From: Filosporella fistucella
Lineage: Eukaryota > Ascomycota > Leotiomycetes > Helotiales
Reading direction: 5' to 3'
NCBI GenBank assembly: GCA_030077755.1
Contig: JAQJZZ010000005.1
Span: 806,001 to 870,000 of the forward strand
DNA: 64,000 nt
Part shown: positions 44,702 through 56,140 of the stretch, one piece after another
Layout of the letters: every line of letters begins with the position of its first letter
Numbering within the stretch: the first letter of the stretch is position 1
Position numbers and translations under genes: made by a program
Notes under the pieces: model-generated
Databases searched by the model: none
What the model was told of the DNA's origin: nothing
The model's input: the letters and a program-made list of their open reading frames with translations, nothing else

Positions 44702-45880
44702 ATGAGACTCTTAAACGTCCTCCTTATTGCCTCTTCGGTATGTGCAATCCCATGGGACGGGCCGAAGGCAACTCCAGTCCATGATTTGAAACGGAATCTC
44801 GGAGGAGGGGTGGAGTTCTCCCCAGCTCCGACCTCAGAGCCGAGAGGCTTCTTTGACTTCTTGGGAATGGGAAAACGTCAAGTCAATACTACCATTTCGA
44901 CGACAAGTTGGAGCTTCGCTACTTGTGGATATGTCAGTGGCGCCAGTTGTAAGTTGTACGAACTCGAGGATTAAGTGAAATACTGATATTATTTAGCACG
45001 ACCTTGGACATGCCATGGATCGACTGCTAAATGTGTTTCCGACACCAGTGCTCACATTTTTGGATGCTGCAACTCACCCGGACCTGGTTGTCAGGTAACG
45101 ACATCTTGTCTTCCAGCAGCATCAATTGCTAGTTGCGACTCTGCTTGCGCAGCTAATCCATACATTTTGAAATGGTACGCGGAAACCAAGTATTTATAGA
45201 ATGTATCTGATGTGTTCCTATCTAGTCCCAGTACCTCAGCATACTGTAATCAATATGTCCTAGGCTCTACTGCTGCAGCTCCGACCTACTGGTATTGTGA
45301 TTCTTTGCCGTCAATTGTCGAGGTTGAGGTCGTCGCTACGGATGGATTATTGTCATCAGCGCAAGTGACGGAAGTTACTATGACCTTCCCATCGACAACT
45401 TCCAGCAGCAGATCAAGTTCATCCTCTTTCACAAGCGGTACCACGACCGGAACAAGCACCAGCTCCTCTGCGTCCGCAAGTGAAACTGGGGGTGGAGGTG
45501 GGGGATCAAAGCCAATTGGAGCAATTGTTGGTGGAACAATCGGAGGACTTGTGGTACTTGGTGCTTTCATCCTCGGTGTCATCTATCTTATACGCCGCAA
45601 GCCACGTCCAGCCAACAACCACACTCCGCCAGCAGTTGTAGATAACTCTGGAAACTATCAACCTGCTCCTCAAACAGAGTATGCAGGAGGCCAAGCCTGG
45701 CCTGCCTCGAAAGAAGCATATGCCGGGTATCAACCACACCCAGGACCCGCAGAGATGGCTGCAAATCAGACTCAAGTGCCTCAATCTCCTACACCAACAT
45801 ATACCACAACTTCCCCATATAGTCCTGCAAATGCTACGTATCCTGCACAACCACCACCAAATGTACACCAGCTTCCATAG
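44702..45880 (+). CDS. sensor-like single-pass membrane protein, Ser/Thr-rich
   Basis: Surface protein of unknown role. Exons 44702-44948, 44997-45174 and 45226-45880 give 359 aa. Signal peptide MRLLNVLLIASSVCA. The ectodomain has many Cys (FATCGYVSGASSRPWTCHG, CVSDTS, GCCNSPGPGC, SCLPAASIASC, CDSAC, STSAYCNQY). It is followed by a Ser/Thr-rich stretch and a poly-Gly turn. One membrane helix (IGAIVGGTIGGLVVLGAFILGVIYLI) is stopped by RRKPRP. The cytoplasmic tail is Pro/Gln/Tyr-rich (YQPAPQTEY, YSPANATYPAQPPP). The layout resembles cell-wall stress sensors without a WSC signature, and similar proteins are frequent in Leotiomycetes and Sordariomycetes. All junctions are in phase with GT...AG. 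Confidence 0.83.
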
Positions 45881-47093
45881 GAGATGACGGAAGGAAAAAA
45901 TATCTGGACATAGAACTTTATGATAATGATTTTGGTGGCTTGGAAATATTTTGGAACTTGGCATTTTTGCATGGAATCTTTAATTACTGCAAGTTAGAGT
46001 GTGTTTATGTTGGACATAAGGTGCGTATCTTTTGGACAGAGATATGTAGGGAGTCTGACGAGCTTGGATATCCGGAATTTTGGAGGTACGGTATTGTACA
46101 TAATTCTTTGATTTAGTAATTTAGAGAAACCTCTTTGAATATTGCTTTGGATCTATTTTCGATTTCTATCACAGATATAGGAAAATTACCAAGTGGTAAC
46201 TCATGGGGGATCTGACTGCCCTCTGGACCCCCGGGCCTTTGAAAAAAAAAAAAAAAAAAAGAGTATTTTACATAATCCTTTGACTCGATTGTTTTGAGAA
46301 AAACTTCTTGTAATGTTATTTGGGATCTATTGTCAATCTCGGTCTAGCATATAGAGCAATTACTAAGTGATAGCTCATGCGGGGTCTAACTTCCCCTTAT
46401 ATGTCCTGGCTCTTGAATGCGTGGTATTTTATATAATTGTTGACTTGATAACCTTCCACTGGAATTATGAGCATGGACTCTCAGATCATATGAATCGACA
46501 AGATCCAATATTTAGCACTTCCTCTGGCCCCACCCTCGTGATAGGGAGCAATACAAGCGATCACTTCTTTCCGGGTTTCCCGCATAAAAGATGCCCACTT
46601 TCGTGCTCGGAGGAGATCTGACTTGATTTGGTCACCGAGAAACAGAGCTGGGTGACTTGGAGTAATGGTTTGCAAATGCAAGCGAGAAGGTAGATTTGAG
46701 AAGTGGCCGCTGGATATTTCTGAGGTGGGAATGTATGTCAGTGGAGATGCTCTCGAGAAGATAATGGCGGGACATGGCCATGATCTTCCCTTTCCCGTCA
46801 TACTCTGGCACAGGATGAGAGAGGCATGGGTGGGACCTCAAGAGTGAGGAGGTATCAAGGTTTAGATTGTTGCTTGGGGGAAGTGAGCTTCGGGCTCTAT
46901 GAGAGAAGGTCAATGTCCGGGCACCTGCACAGAATCGATGGGTTTAGGTCTCTTGGAGTAGAGTGAAAGTAATGTTCAAGGTATTGAATAGAATAAATGA
47001 GTCTCAAGCTTCATGTACAATAGTATCAAGCATCAGAGCAATCTGGATATATGTACGCTAAATAACAGAACCGTAACCAATACAAAGAGACAA
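45881..47093. other. intergenic region with a diverged tandem duplication and an A19 tract
   Basis: Contains the duplicated segment 46091-46450 and the homopolymer 46242-46260. Open frames at 46481-46913 on both strands have no recognisable features. It ends at the 3' side of the CE5 gene. Confidence 0.45.
46091..46450 (+). repeat. diverged tandem repeat, unit about 171 bp, with A19 between copies
   Basis: Copy 1 (46091-46241) and copy 2 (46262-46416) align along their whole length: ACATAAT(T/C)CTTTGA, GGATCTATT, AGTG(G/A)TA(A/G)CTCATG, GGG(A/G)TCT. A third partial copy starts at about 46422 (GGTATTTTATATAATTGTTGACT). A run of 19 A (46242-46260) sits between copies 1 and 2. Non-coding; origin unknown. 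Confidence 0.6.
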
Positions 47094-47957
47094 TCAATGC
47101 CTCAAACTCCTCGCCCGGACAGTCCCATTTCCGCCCGCCTGTGCCACAATAAAATCTGCCGCCTGCGTTCCAAACACCGGAATATACCCAACATGCACCT
47201 GAATACTCGTTCCACTATCGCAAAATCGATCATCTGCGTTACAAAAGCTTTTCGTTACTGCTGCTGAGGAATTACATGCTCTTATATTGACGCGAGGAAA
47301 TACACCTGCTTTGGTGGAATTGCCGACGTCTTGGGGGAGATTGGGGACGTGTGATGGATCACCCATCAGGACAATTGCTACAACTACTTGGTGTCAGTGA
47401 AGGAATGTAAGAAGGAGGGGGATAATATACTTTTCTTGGCGATAGAAGGGTCGAGAGGAGCCGTAGCATTGAATCCAGCTTCGGAAGTTCCACACATTAC
47501 ATCTCCTGCTACTTGAGCACCCTATCCATCATCAGTATCGATCTTGCTTCTCCGACTATGATTTGAAACACACCTGTGAGTACCCCAACAAAGCAATCTT
47601 CGAATTCGGGCACCTTGCAGCATACGATTGAATCAGCTTCGTCATTGCCGCCACGCCTGAAGCCTCAGAATTAAAGTAGTCTGTGAGTGTAGCTGGATAG
47701 TCCACTGCTTCTGAGTCCGAGCCAGGAACAGCTTGTTGTACTTTTGTTGCGACAGCTCCGATGATGCCCTGGCCTGGTTGCTCCGTGCTTGCTCGCGCAA
47801 CAATCATATGTACACCCGTTGCACAGGCTGTTGTATTTCCTCCGGCTGTCGCATTGTCTGCTTTAATAGTAGTATCAACCATTCCATTCTTGAACATTGG
47901 TTTCGCAGAGGTAAGTGATAGGCCGAGGCCAAGACTGATGAATAAAGAGGCTCTCAT
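47094..47957 (-). CDS. secreted CE5 esterase (cutinase / acetylxylan esterase)
   Basis: Extracellular serine esterase of carbohydrate esterase family 5, acting on cutin or acetylated xylan. Exons 47957-47574, 47521-47431 and 47377-47094 give 252 aa. Signal peptide MRASLFISLGLGLSLTSA. Nucleophile Ser127 lies in LLGYSQG, split by the first intron just after Gln. Catalytic Asp is in DDRFCDSG and His in HVGYIPVFG. Conserved Cys are in TACATG, RCPNSK, VMCGTSEA, RACNSS and SFCNADDRFC. GVHMIVARASTEQPGQG is typical. The lack of an obvious lid and the HVGY motif fit both branches. An upstream ATG at 48032 would add a non-conserved leader and is not used. It is followed by a regulator and a GH3 enzyme. 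Confidence 0.92.
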
Positions 47958-48704
47958 GATTAAGCTTAAATGTACGGAAGAATTGAGTAAGAAGATCAGA
48001 AGAATGCAAAACCGGGTGAAGAGCTTATTCATATATTCCTACCCACGAATTGCATTTCCATCATGACACACCATGAGATTCGGACGAAGCAATTCCCGCC
48101 CGTTATGGGCTGTGAAGATACCGGTATCTATCTGTTTTCTCCATCTGATGTCGACAAAGTCCAAAGCGAGGTTGTTTGAATGATGGGTTTACCTTGTGGA
48201 AACGCTGATCGCTCTCTCCCGGTAGATCAGTGCGCCAATCGCATTTAGATCTTATGTCTTTATCCTGGCTCTGGAAAGAGAGGAAACAAAAGGGGCTGCG
48301 AATGACATGGTGAGATGGAACAAACTCGAAACAGTCTTGGTGGCGCGCACTGATATTTTTGAGCCTCCGCATTTTCTTTCCGGCGGGTTTGTTTGGCTTC
48401 TGGGCTGGCATTGATTGACATTAAAGGTCATTTTCTTTCCCGAAAAAAAATACTCTAAACCGCTCCAATCGTACTCTAGGAATTAGTACTATGCTTATTT
48501 TAGTACTAAAAATTACTACAAGTGATATCCCAACAAAGCCAATCTCTACATACATCAGACGGTTAGCATGTGACTACAACAGCACATCGTTGGAGAAGTC
48601 AACATCAACCGACGAATTCCAAAAGCTAAATTGCGCCTAAATCCAGATGAAGTACTATACTTACATGCTGTTCTAGCATTTCGACTCGTGATAGAGTTAT
48701 GGGA
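47958..48704. other. intergenic region, no gene seen
   Basis: CE5 promoter and 3' flank of the regulator gene. A minus frame at 48103-48411 shows no domain. Confidence 0.45.
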
Positions 48705-51261
48705 TCAATGTCCCTGATGCGCCTGAGTTCCCATATCCTGTATCTGTGTATTCCATTCCATCGGCATTCTATAGTCCATGACTATATTATCAAACAGACC
48801 CATCATATCCATCCCATCTGGTAAACCACCCATCATAGAGAACTGAAGCCCCGAAGCTGGGTAATCCATACCTTCAACACGAGGCGGATCTCCCATCATG
48901 TCTTCGACTTGGTAATTGTTGTACATCTGGTAGAACAAGTTTGTTAGCGTTGACTATTATTATTTTTTCGGAGATTGTTTGCTATCCAACTTACAGAAAC
49001 AGATGTGGGGGGTGTCTGCAGACCCGAGCTGGCAGTTGATTGTGGGCCAAAATTGGCAGGTTCTGTGGCCTCTGTCTTCGCCTCCAAATCTTCCACATAC
49101 TGCCTTGCAATGGTAGCAAACTCTGATAAAAGAGAGCTCGGCAGTGATCCGCTGGATGCATATTCCAATCGACAAAAATATCCTGCTGCGACGCCGAGAA
49201 GAGAAAGGTTGCTTTTGGTATTTGGATGGGTAGGGTTATGCACAACAAAATCAAACAGAATGAAGAGAGCGGACATTGGCATGGATCCCAAAACCCTGCC
49301 TTTGTTAGCCATAAACAAGAAATAGCTGCTTAACATACCAAATAGGAGCATGAGCCTCGGTGTCAATGTACCGTGTTAATTCAATAACCAAGCGGGCCGC
49401 GTTCAATAACGCTTCTTTGCTTTGAAGTTTGCGAGAAGATGTGCTGCCCTCATCGACATGAAGAGAGAGACGGGATAAAGCAATCACTACGCTGTGATAG
49501 TAATAATGTGTTCTCAATGCAACGGTCATTGATAGATGGTCTGATAGATGAGTTGGTTGAAACGGATCGCCTGGTCGAAACTGCTCGGGAATAGTATTCC
49601 TCCACGCCTCGAGATCAGCGCTCACAGCACTGATTGCTGTATGACAAAGTTCCGCCGAATTCAAAGTCGCACTAGTCGAGAAAAGCATCTCGTAAGCTCT
49701 TGACAACAACCGACCAAGGCGAGCCATGGTATGAAACCAGTCAAAGCCTTGGAAAATTGCATCAAAGGTTTCCGGGATAGGTGCTCCAATATCATAGTCA
49801 GATATGATCTGTAGAAATTAGCGCCGTTCAGGTTTTCAAATGGCAAGCACTCACAGAGGCTCTCCCACATGCAAATGAGGCAGTCTTCTCAAGAATGTAT
49901 ATCACCCAGAAAGTTCGGTGACATGCCTCTTCATTCTCCTCCGGCCTTATTGCCTTGTTAAAACCAAGCAATTGAGCCATCCTCGCAGCCTCAGTCGTCA
50001 ACATGTTTCCAATTTGAAGGCAAGATGAATTATGCGCGAATATAGCCTGGAGTAAATCAGCACCTCAATCAATCAATATCCATGATAGTGTAAATTACCA
50101 TTGCAGTCACGGCCTTGAAATTGTTAGTCATGTTAATGGCAAGTTATCGGAAGAGACTTACTTGCAGGTTCATCAATCCTTCCTTTGGAACCATAATCTC
50201 TGGTAATAACCCAAGAGAAGTTTGAAAAAGTTTCCATGCTCCTCCTTTACCTGAATCAAATGTTCCACCATCTTGATGTTGGCAGCCTAGAGCGAGTATG
50301 GAGTGGTAGAGAGCAGAAAATGGCGCACTGAAACTCGGATGCTGACTGGTTTCTGACCCAAAAGCATTCTTCTCGAACTCCTTTCGATCAATGAAAGGGT
50401 ACAATGGATGAACATGGACAAAATAGGCTGCACAAGGTGTCAGCCTCAAGGAGTGCAGGAAAGAGCAGGCGGAAGAGTAAAGTATTCGGAAGTGATATAT
50501 ATTGATTACTTACTACTTACGTACGACTTGGCGATCTCAACAGGGACAGGCGACGTTAGAGGCCCGGAAAACTTGACAGACAGGCTGGAAGATTCAGGAT
50601 TTCTGTTCATTCGAGAGCTGATAAGAGTAACGATGCTTTCGATAAGACCTCTGAATCTGTTGTGACCAAGTCGATCCGATATCGAGGCGATCCTCTTATC
50701 AGAGAAAAAAGCCAGCCCGGAGCTCCCAACTGAAATAGATTTAGTTCTGATCTACACATGGGTCGGAATCATTGTACCATAATTGTCATGTGCCTAGAGC
50801 CACTATCGTCAATATTGTTGAAGACTGCATATTGGACGTCTCACCTTCACTACCGAACCTTCATTCCGGCGTCGACCACATGTAGACCTATTATCCAGTA
50901 GATGGTCCACATACAGTCTCGGAGCAGCTCCCGCTTGTTCGGGATCCGGCCGAGTAGCCTCACGCAGCGGGGGCGGTTGAGACTTTCTTCTTTTCACACT
51001 GAAGTGGCATGCAATTTTTCGTTTCTTTTGAGGATACATGTTAACCTCAGGGGGACACAATACAGTTAATGTAACATACCGTACAGCTAATGCATGAGCG
51101 TGTTGTAGAATTCTCAGCTACTATAGAAGGTATTAGAAAAGAAAGTCGTAGTTTGGAACGTATACAATAAGGTGAAACTTACTCACGCAACGCACTTTTC
51201 GGGCCTTGCAATTATTACAGGTTTTGGAGGCCTTTGGTTGTTGAGCTTGGAGATCTTTCAT
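48705..51261 (-). CDS. Zn2Cys6 transcription factor with fungal-specific TF domain
   Basis: Nuclear regulator. Exons (5' to 3'): 51261-51183, 51117-51080, 51024-50845, 50793-50778, 50729-50525, 50444-50162, 50113-50099, 50046-49855, 49808-49339, 49295-48995, 48926-48705; 666 aa. The zinc cluster CNNCKARKVRC...CISCTKRKIAC (spacing 2-6-9-2-6) is spread over the first three exons and followed by basic FSVKRRK. The middle region has NYVGSSGLAFFSDKR, HVHPLYPFIDRKEFE, LALGCQHQD, AARMAQLLGF, EACHRTFWVIYILEK and SIISDYDIGAPIP, which are hallmarks of the Fungal_trans domain. The Met/Asp/Gly-rich C-terminus may activate. Two exons are only 16 and 15 nt. The 50525/50444 junction has an alternative (GTAAGT donor at 50520). 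Placed between CE5 and GH3 genes; control of wall-degrading enzymes is a guess from position. Confidence 0.87.
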
Positions 51262-52438
51262 CTTGCATGCCGAATATCAAATTGGAAGTGGTTCAAATGG
51301 GATTCCGAAGTTGAAAGCAGCGATTTCTCGGAGGTACGGTGTTTTATGGAGTATGTCCATCAGATCGAGCATAGTTTGTAACGGCCTAGCCAAACGGCAT
51401 TTCCCAGTGTGCCTTGAGCTCGAGCAGGGTGGATGTTGCCCTGTGCAGTTGGCTCGGTCCACCTCGGAGTGTCCATGGATGATTTCAGCCAGGCAAAGCT
51501 AAGCGGAAAAGTAATATTATACGAGTACACGTATGGATGTGGCTGAAGGGTTACAAGCAATTGCTGTCCCTTTGTATTTGCAGTGAGATTATTGTGTATA
51601 TTACAAGCCTTCTCAGCAGGTAAGAGAAATGTTGATGAAGTATGGTGTGCAAGTAATTTGACGTACGAATGAGGTAGATTCCAGATGGAAATTGGTCCAG
51701 CGAATGGCATGCTTAGTCATCAATTGTTTGATGTCCCAACAGGTCCTACCGTGTCACCAAGTTCAACCGCGTCTACATCCGTCAACTTTGCACCCATGCA
51801 AACCTTCAATCATGAATTATAACTGTCATGGATTAATACTTGTATATGACAGCTCTAAATCTCCACACTTCTGTTGAACTCCAAACACTCATGTTAAACA
51901 TTTCGCCCTTGTTGTTATCCATACATCTGACTCCTGCCAAACCTACACAGGTCAAATTGCGCACAGACGCAGAAACCATCATTGGTGTATTAGGTGTGAA
52001 GAACTCGGTGGAAAGATTTAAGGTTTCCCGAGAAACCTTCAACAAAATCCCGAAATCTCGGTGCAGATCTGCCTGAGATCCAGCTCTCACTGCAAGCAGC
52101 TAATTGGCCCTTATACGATTCAGGGACCGAGGGACTTATAAGTGGGATGATGGACCATCTGAAGAAAATCGTTGCGACTCAACGACATATTCGCATCACT
52201 AGAGGAACAAAGTTGAAATAGCCCAGACACGGCACCCCCTGGCTGGCAAGACATTCACAATAGACAATAGTCGACATTAGGTCTAGTCAACATGATCACT
52301 GGTATGGCTCAGTTATGGTTGACTCAAATAAAGGTTTAATTATCATTAGCTATTGAAGATTATATCCGTGGTTTCAGCGAGTGTGGGAGCCTAGCTATCG
52401 TAGATGACCACTGCCCTTTACCACTTTAACAATCCTTT
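51262..52438. other. intergenic region, no gene seen
   Basis: Promoter of the regulator and 3' flank of the GH3 gene. Open frames on both strands near 51840-52090 overlap each other and show no domain. Confidence 0.45.
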
Positions 52439-54898
52439 CTAGCACAGAGCCAAGGTTGCGTTCTGCTGCAAGTCACGAGAGCTGAACCCGACCTGAACAG
52501 TGAATTCCCCTTGCGGGATTTTCCACTGCTGAGCAGCCACATCCCAATAACTCATGTCCCTCCGGGTAAGCTCAAAACGCACTGGCTTGGTCTCACCAGG
52601 CTGCAAGAAAACCTTCTCGAAGCCGCGAAGAATTCTGGGTGGCGCGAGGGAGTGATTATTTGCCTCGGATGGCAGCGACAGGTAGAGTTGTACGACGTTA
52701 GCAGCGGCTACTGAGCCTGTATTGTTGACGATTGTCGATACCGTTCTCAAAACAGTCCAGAGATCAGGGTTACCGCCTGGCGCCACCTGGAGGTTGGCGT
52801 TAGGATATTGAGCGAGGGCTCCGGGCGAATTATTATCCACAATAAGCTCCTCTGCCACCTCGAACTCAGAGTATGTGAGACCGAATCCAAACTCATACAA
52901 TGGCTCCACATTCTTAGCATCAAAGCAACGATAGTCGATGAGATGCCCTTCAGTGAAATTCACCTGCCATGCCTCAGTCTTGTAGTAGTCTTCACTGCTG
53001 ACGTTAAAGATTGGAATCTCGCAGTCAGTCTCCAGCTTTGGGATGGTGAAAGGCAACTTTGCTGAAGGGCTCACATCGCCAAAGAGGATATCGGCAATTG
53101 AGTTTCCAGTTTGCTCTCCCGGATAACTTGCTGAAAGGATGGCGGTAACATTAGGGTTTGTCGCCCAAGGCATCAGATGGACGCCAGCCGAATGTGTGAT
53201 GACAATGGTCTTCGGACATTTTAATGCCACGTTCTCCACTACGGTGGTTGCGTTCCACTCAAGATCTAAATTGGGTCGGTCCGCGCCCTCTGATGCCCAT
53301 GATTTTAAAAATACGAGACAAATTTCTGGCGTTGGATAGAGACTGGTGAAGTCGCCCTGAACGAGGACTTTATTGTCCAAGATGTATTGTGTGCGGATTC
53401 CCTCGGCCATGGAGCGTGCCATGATCGCCTCGAACGGAGAAACGATACCGCTGTGTCGAACAGTGCCAGATCCACCACCAATATCAAGGGTCCCAAATTC
53501 TGGAGATTGGAGAGTTGTTGAAAAGAAACTCTGTGCAGCTGCGCTTGTAGGATTCGCTGCATCATTGCCAAACAGCCCAAGATTTTTTATGTTTCTCAAA
53601 GGGAGTGTGCCGTTCAGATTTTTCAAAAGCACAGTGCCTTCAGCACCGATTTTGCGGATGAGCTTCGCGTGGTCTGCTCGCACATCACGAGCCTCCACTT
53701 CAAATTCTCTACCCGGGGAGAATTGGAACTGAGTGCCAAGCACCATGATCAGAGCTGGGTCGACTGTAGGAAAGCCTGAATCTTGCCCAAGGGCGAAGTA
53801 CGGTGTCATGATTCTCTCGATCATATTGTCCAGTCTGTCTACTGTGACGCTTCCATTGTTGACGTCAGCGACCAGGTTTGAACCCCACCAAGATACTGAT
53901 GAAGACTGAGAGATAGACCCAGGCATGTTCATGTCTAGTCCATTTCGCGCTGATTTTGCACCAGAATGGGTCGCAAAAAAGTCTGACATGACATAGCCCT
54001 CGAAGCCAAGCTCGCCTTTCAGGATCTCGTTCAGAATGTGAGCGTTCTCACATGAGTAAGTCTCGTCGACTCTGTTGTAGGCGCACATGATAGAGGTTGT
54101 CCCAGCCTTCAGAGCATCTGCAAAAGGCCACAAATAAAGCTCGTGCAATGTTTTGTCGTCGATATTAGAGGAATATGCCTCCACATGTACAGAGCCATTC
54201 GCAAAAGTCAACTGTGTTCTGAGAAGCTCTTGCTCATTACCGATAAAGTGTTTTGAAGTTGTCTGGACGCCAGTGCTCTGCACACCCCCAATTGTCTCCT
54301 TCATGGCGATACCGGTCAGGTAAGGGTCGGGACTAAAGCCCTCCCAGTTGCGACCGCCAGTTGCATGTCGTCCTAATGGGCCAGCGGATGGCCTTGACCA
54401 GAGTTAGGGTTTTGCGACTGCTCAAGTAGGATCAGCACATACCCAAGGTAGACATGTGAGCCCTTTTGTCTGAACTCTGAGCCAATAGCTTCACCTCGTA
54501 GTCGCATGAGAGTTCGATCCCATGTTGCTGCTATCGTCAACCCAGCGGGGAAGACACTGACGAGATCGGCACGATTCATCCCAGCGGGCCCATCTTGAAT
54601 GCAAAGACCGGAGAAATTGAGTCGAGGAATGGGATTGATGTTACCAATACAACCTGAAGCAGAAGCAGAGCTTCCAGTAACCATGGACACTTTTTCAGTG
54701 AGGTTGAGTTGACTAATGAATGACCTGGCCTTTACTCGAGCTTCGCTCCATGGAATCTGCACTGAGTAACGTATAAGTAGGTGCAAATGGCAATGTGTGA
54801 TGGGTTTAGAGCTCACCGGTAACATTCGTCTCCGCAGCTTGCCCAATTGCAGAAAAAGAAAGCCCTATCAAAGCAGATGTGCTGACAAGATTCAACAT
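52439..54898 (-). CDS. secreted GH3 beta-glucosidase
   Basis: Family 3 glycoside hydrolase releasing glucose from cellobiose or related beta-glucosides. Exons 54898-54817, 54761-54443 and 54392-52439 give 784 aa, a normal length. The signal peptide starts MLNLVSTSALIGLSFSAIG. The N-terminal barrel has [52 protein letters not shown] and the nucleophile motif GYVMSDFFA (Asp271), where Phe replaces the usual Trp after SD. The middle alpha/beta sandwich has GTVLLKN and GGSGT. The C-terminal fibronectin-type III domain includes LRGFEKVFLQPGE and MSYWDV. The N-terminal 'PWSEARVKARSFISQLNLTEKVSMVTG' layout, abbreviated here, fits fungal secreted enzymes. Probable partner of CE5 in plant wall degradation. 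Confidence 0.93.
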
Positions 54899-56140
54899 AT
54901 TGCCGATTGTCTCTGATATCTGAAGAAGTGGTCGACGGCAGAAACGCGGTCCTCGAATGGCAAGTGATCACTTGATACAGCCGGATGGGATGGTCAAGCA
55001 GTTCATAGCGAGAATACTGCGACTTATATACTTCTCAAGATCCTAATTTCGCGCAAGAAAAGTTGTTCATCAACGCTGAGATGATGAAGTCGGACCGAAC
55101 TAGATCTCCCAAGGAAGCCCATCGTCATTATTTTCTCTCCTTTCAAGTTAAATTTCTGGTCGAGGGGCCAAAATAGAGACAGAGTGCGGGGCAATGAGAT
55201 GAGAATGGGATGGTCCACTTTGGAGAAAGAGGGGCCGAGACGGGTTGAGATGAGTATATCGGACTAGAGATGGTTTTTGTGGAGGGCAAAAAGTTTGCAT
55301 ACTCCAGCCTTTGAATCTGGAGTAAATTCTGGGGCTGTCTCGATAGCGCGTGGAGAAATAGTTCATCAAGAAATATGGAGGGAGTCCGAATTAAGTTCTA
55401 GTGTACGAGATACGACGGCGCGGCTCGCAGGCTGACTAGGCGAGTACGACAAACGAGATGCTAATATGGGACTTTGGGGGTTCTTAAATTCTTCGCAGTG
55501 CATGGTGGGTCCGCTTGATACTCGATAGTATGACATGACACAAGCTTGGGAGACTTGAGTAGGACTAGGCTGCTCCGTAGTACCGGTACCTCACCACGAT
55601 AGAGTTTACAAGAGCCACAAACCTTCATGTTCTATCTCGGCCTTGTGGACTGGTGGCTGCTACTTCATTTGGGTCTGCTTGTCGGTTCGTACCCATGGTA
55701 CGGTAGGTGACTTACTGGGCTGTGTTCCGAGAGTCAGGTTAAACCCCTCCAGCCTCAAAAACTTCTCGACATGACACTCTAAATGTAGCGAGTACCCGCA
55801 CTTATGAAGAGGCTGATGCAAGCCGTATTCATAGCATTAGAGTACAGCTTTACGAAACTCAGCCTGCTGGGCAAAATCTATGTATATGACTGACTCCGAC
55901 AGTGTTTCCTTACTTGGCTAACAGTATTCATGCGATTCACGCGCTGCGGCGAGATTTATTTCACCGAAGGCTAGCTCACCTCTGCAAGAGACTAAAATTA
56001 TTCAAGTCCGCCTCCATATTTTCTCCGCATGTACCACACGCTTCATTGTATTCACCTTCTGCTGCAGCAAAACAGTAATCTTCCAACATAAGAGTGGCAC
56101 CAATCAGCTTTCTCTTCCTAGAAGCCAGTCTGTTCCTGAT
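54899..56140. other. divergent intergenic region, no gene seen
   Basis: 1.2-kb spacer between GH3 and glycosyltransferase promoters. A short minus frame at 55976-56194 is not supported. Confidence 0.45.

Noticed and set aside
46481..46913. Several 60-106 codon frames on both strands
   Set aside because: Mutually overlapping with no recognisable features; next to a non-coding duplication.
47958..48032. Upstream ATG giving the CE5 protein 25 extra residues
   Set aside because: The downstream ATG (47957) gives a normal signal peptide; the extra segment would bury it behind a second hydrophobic stretch.
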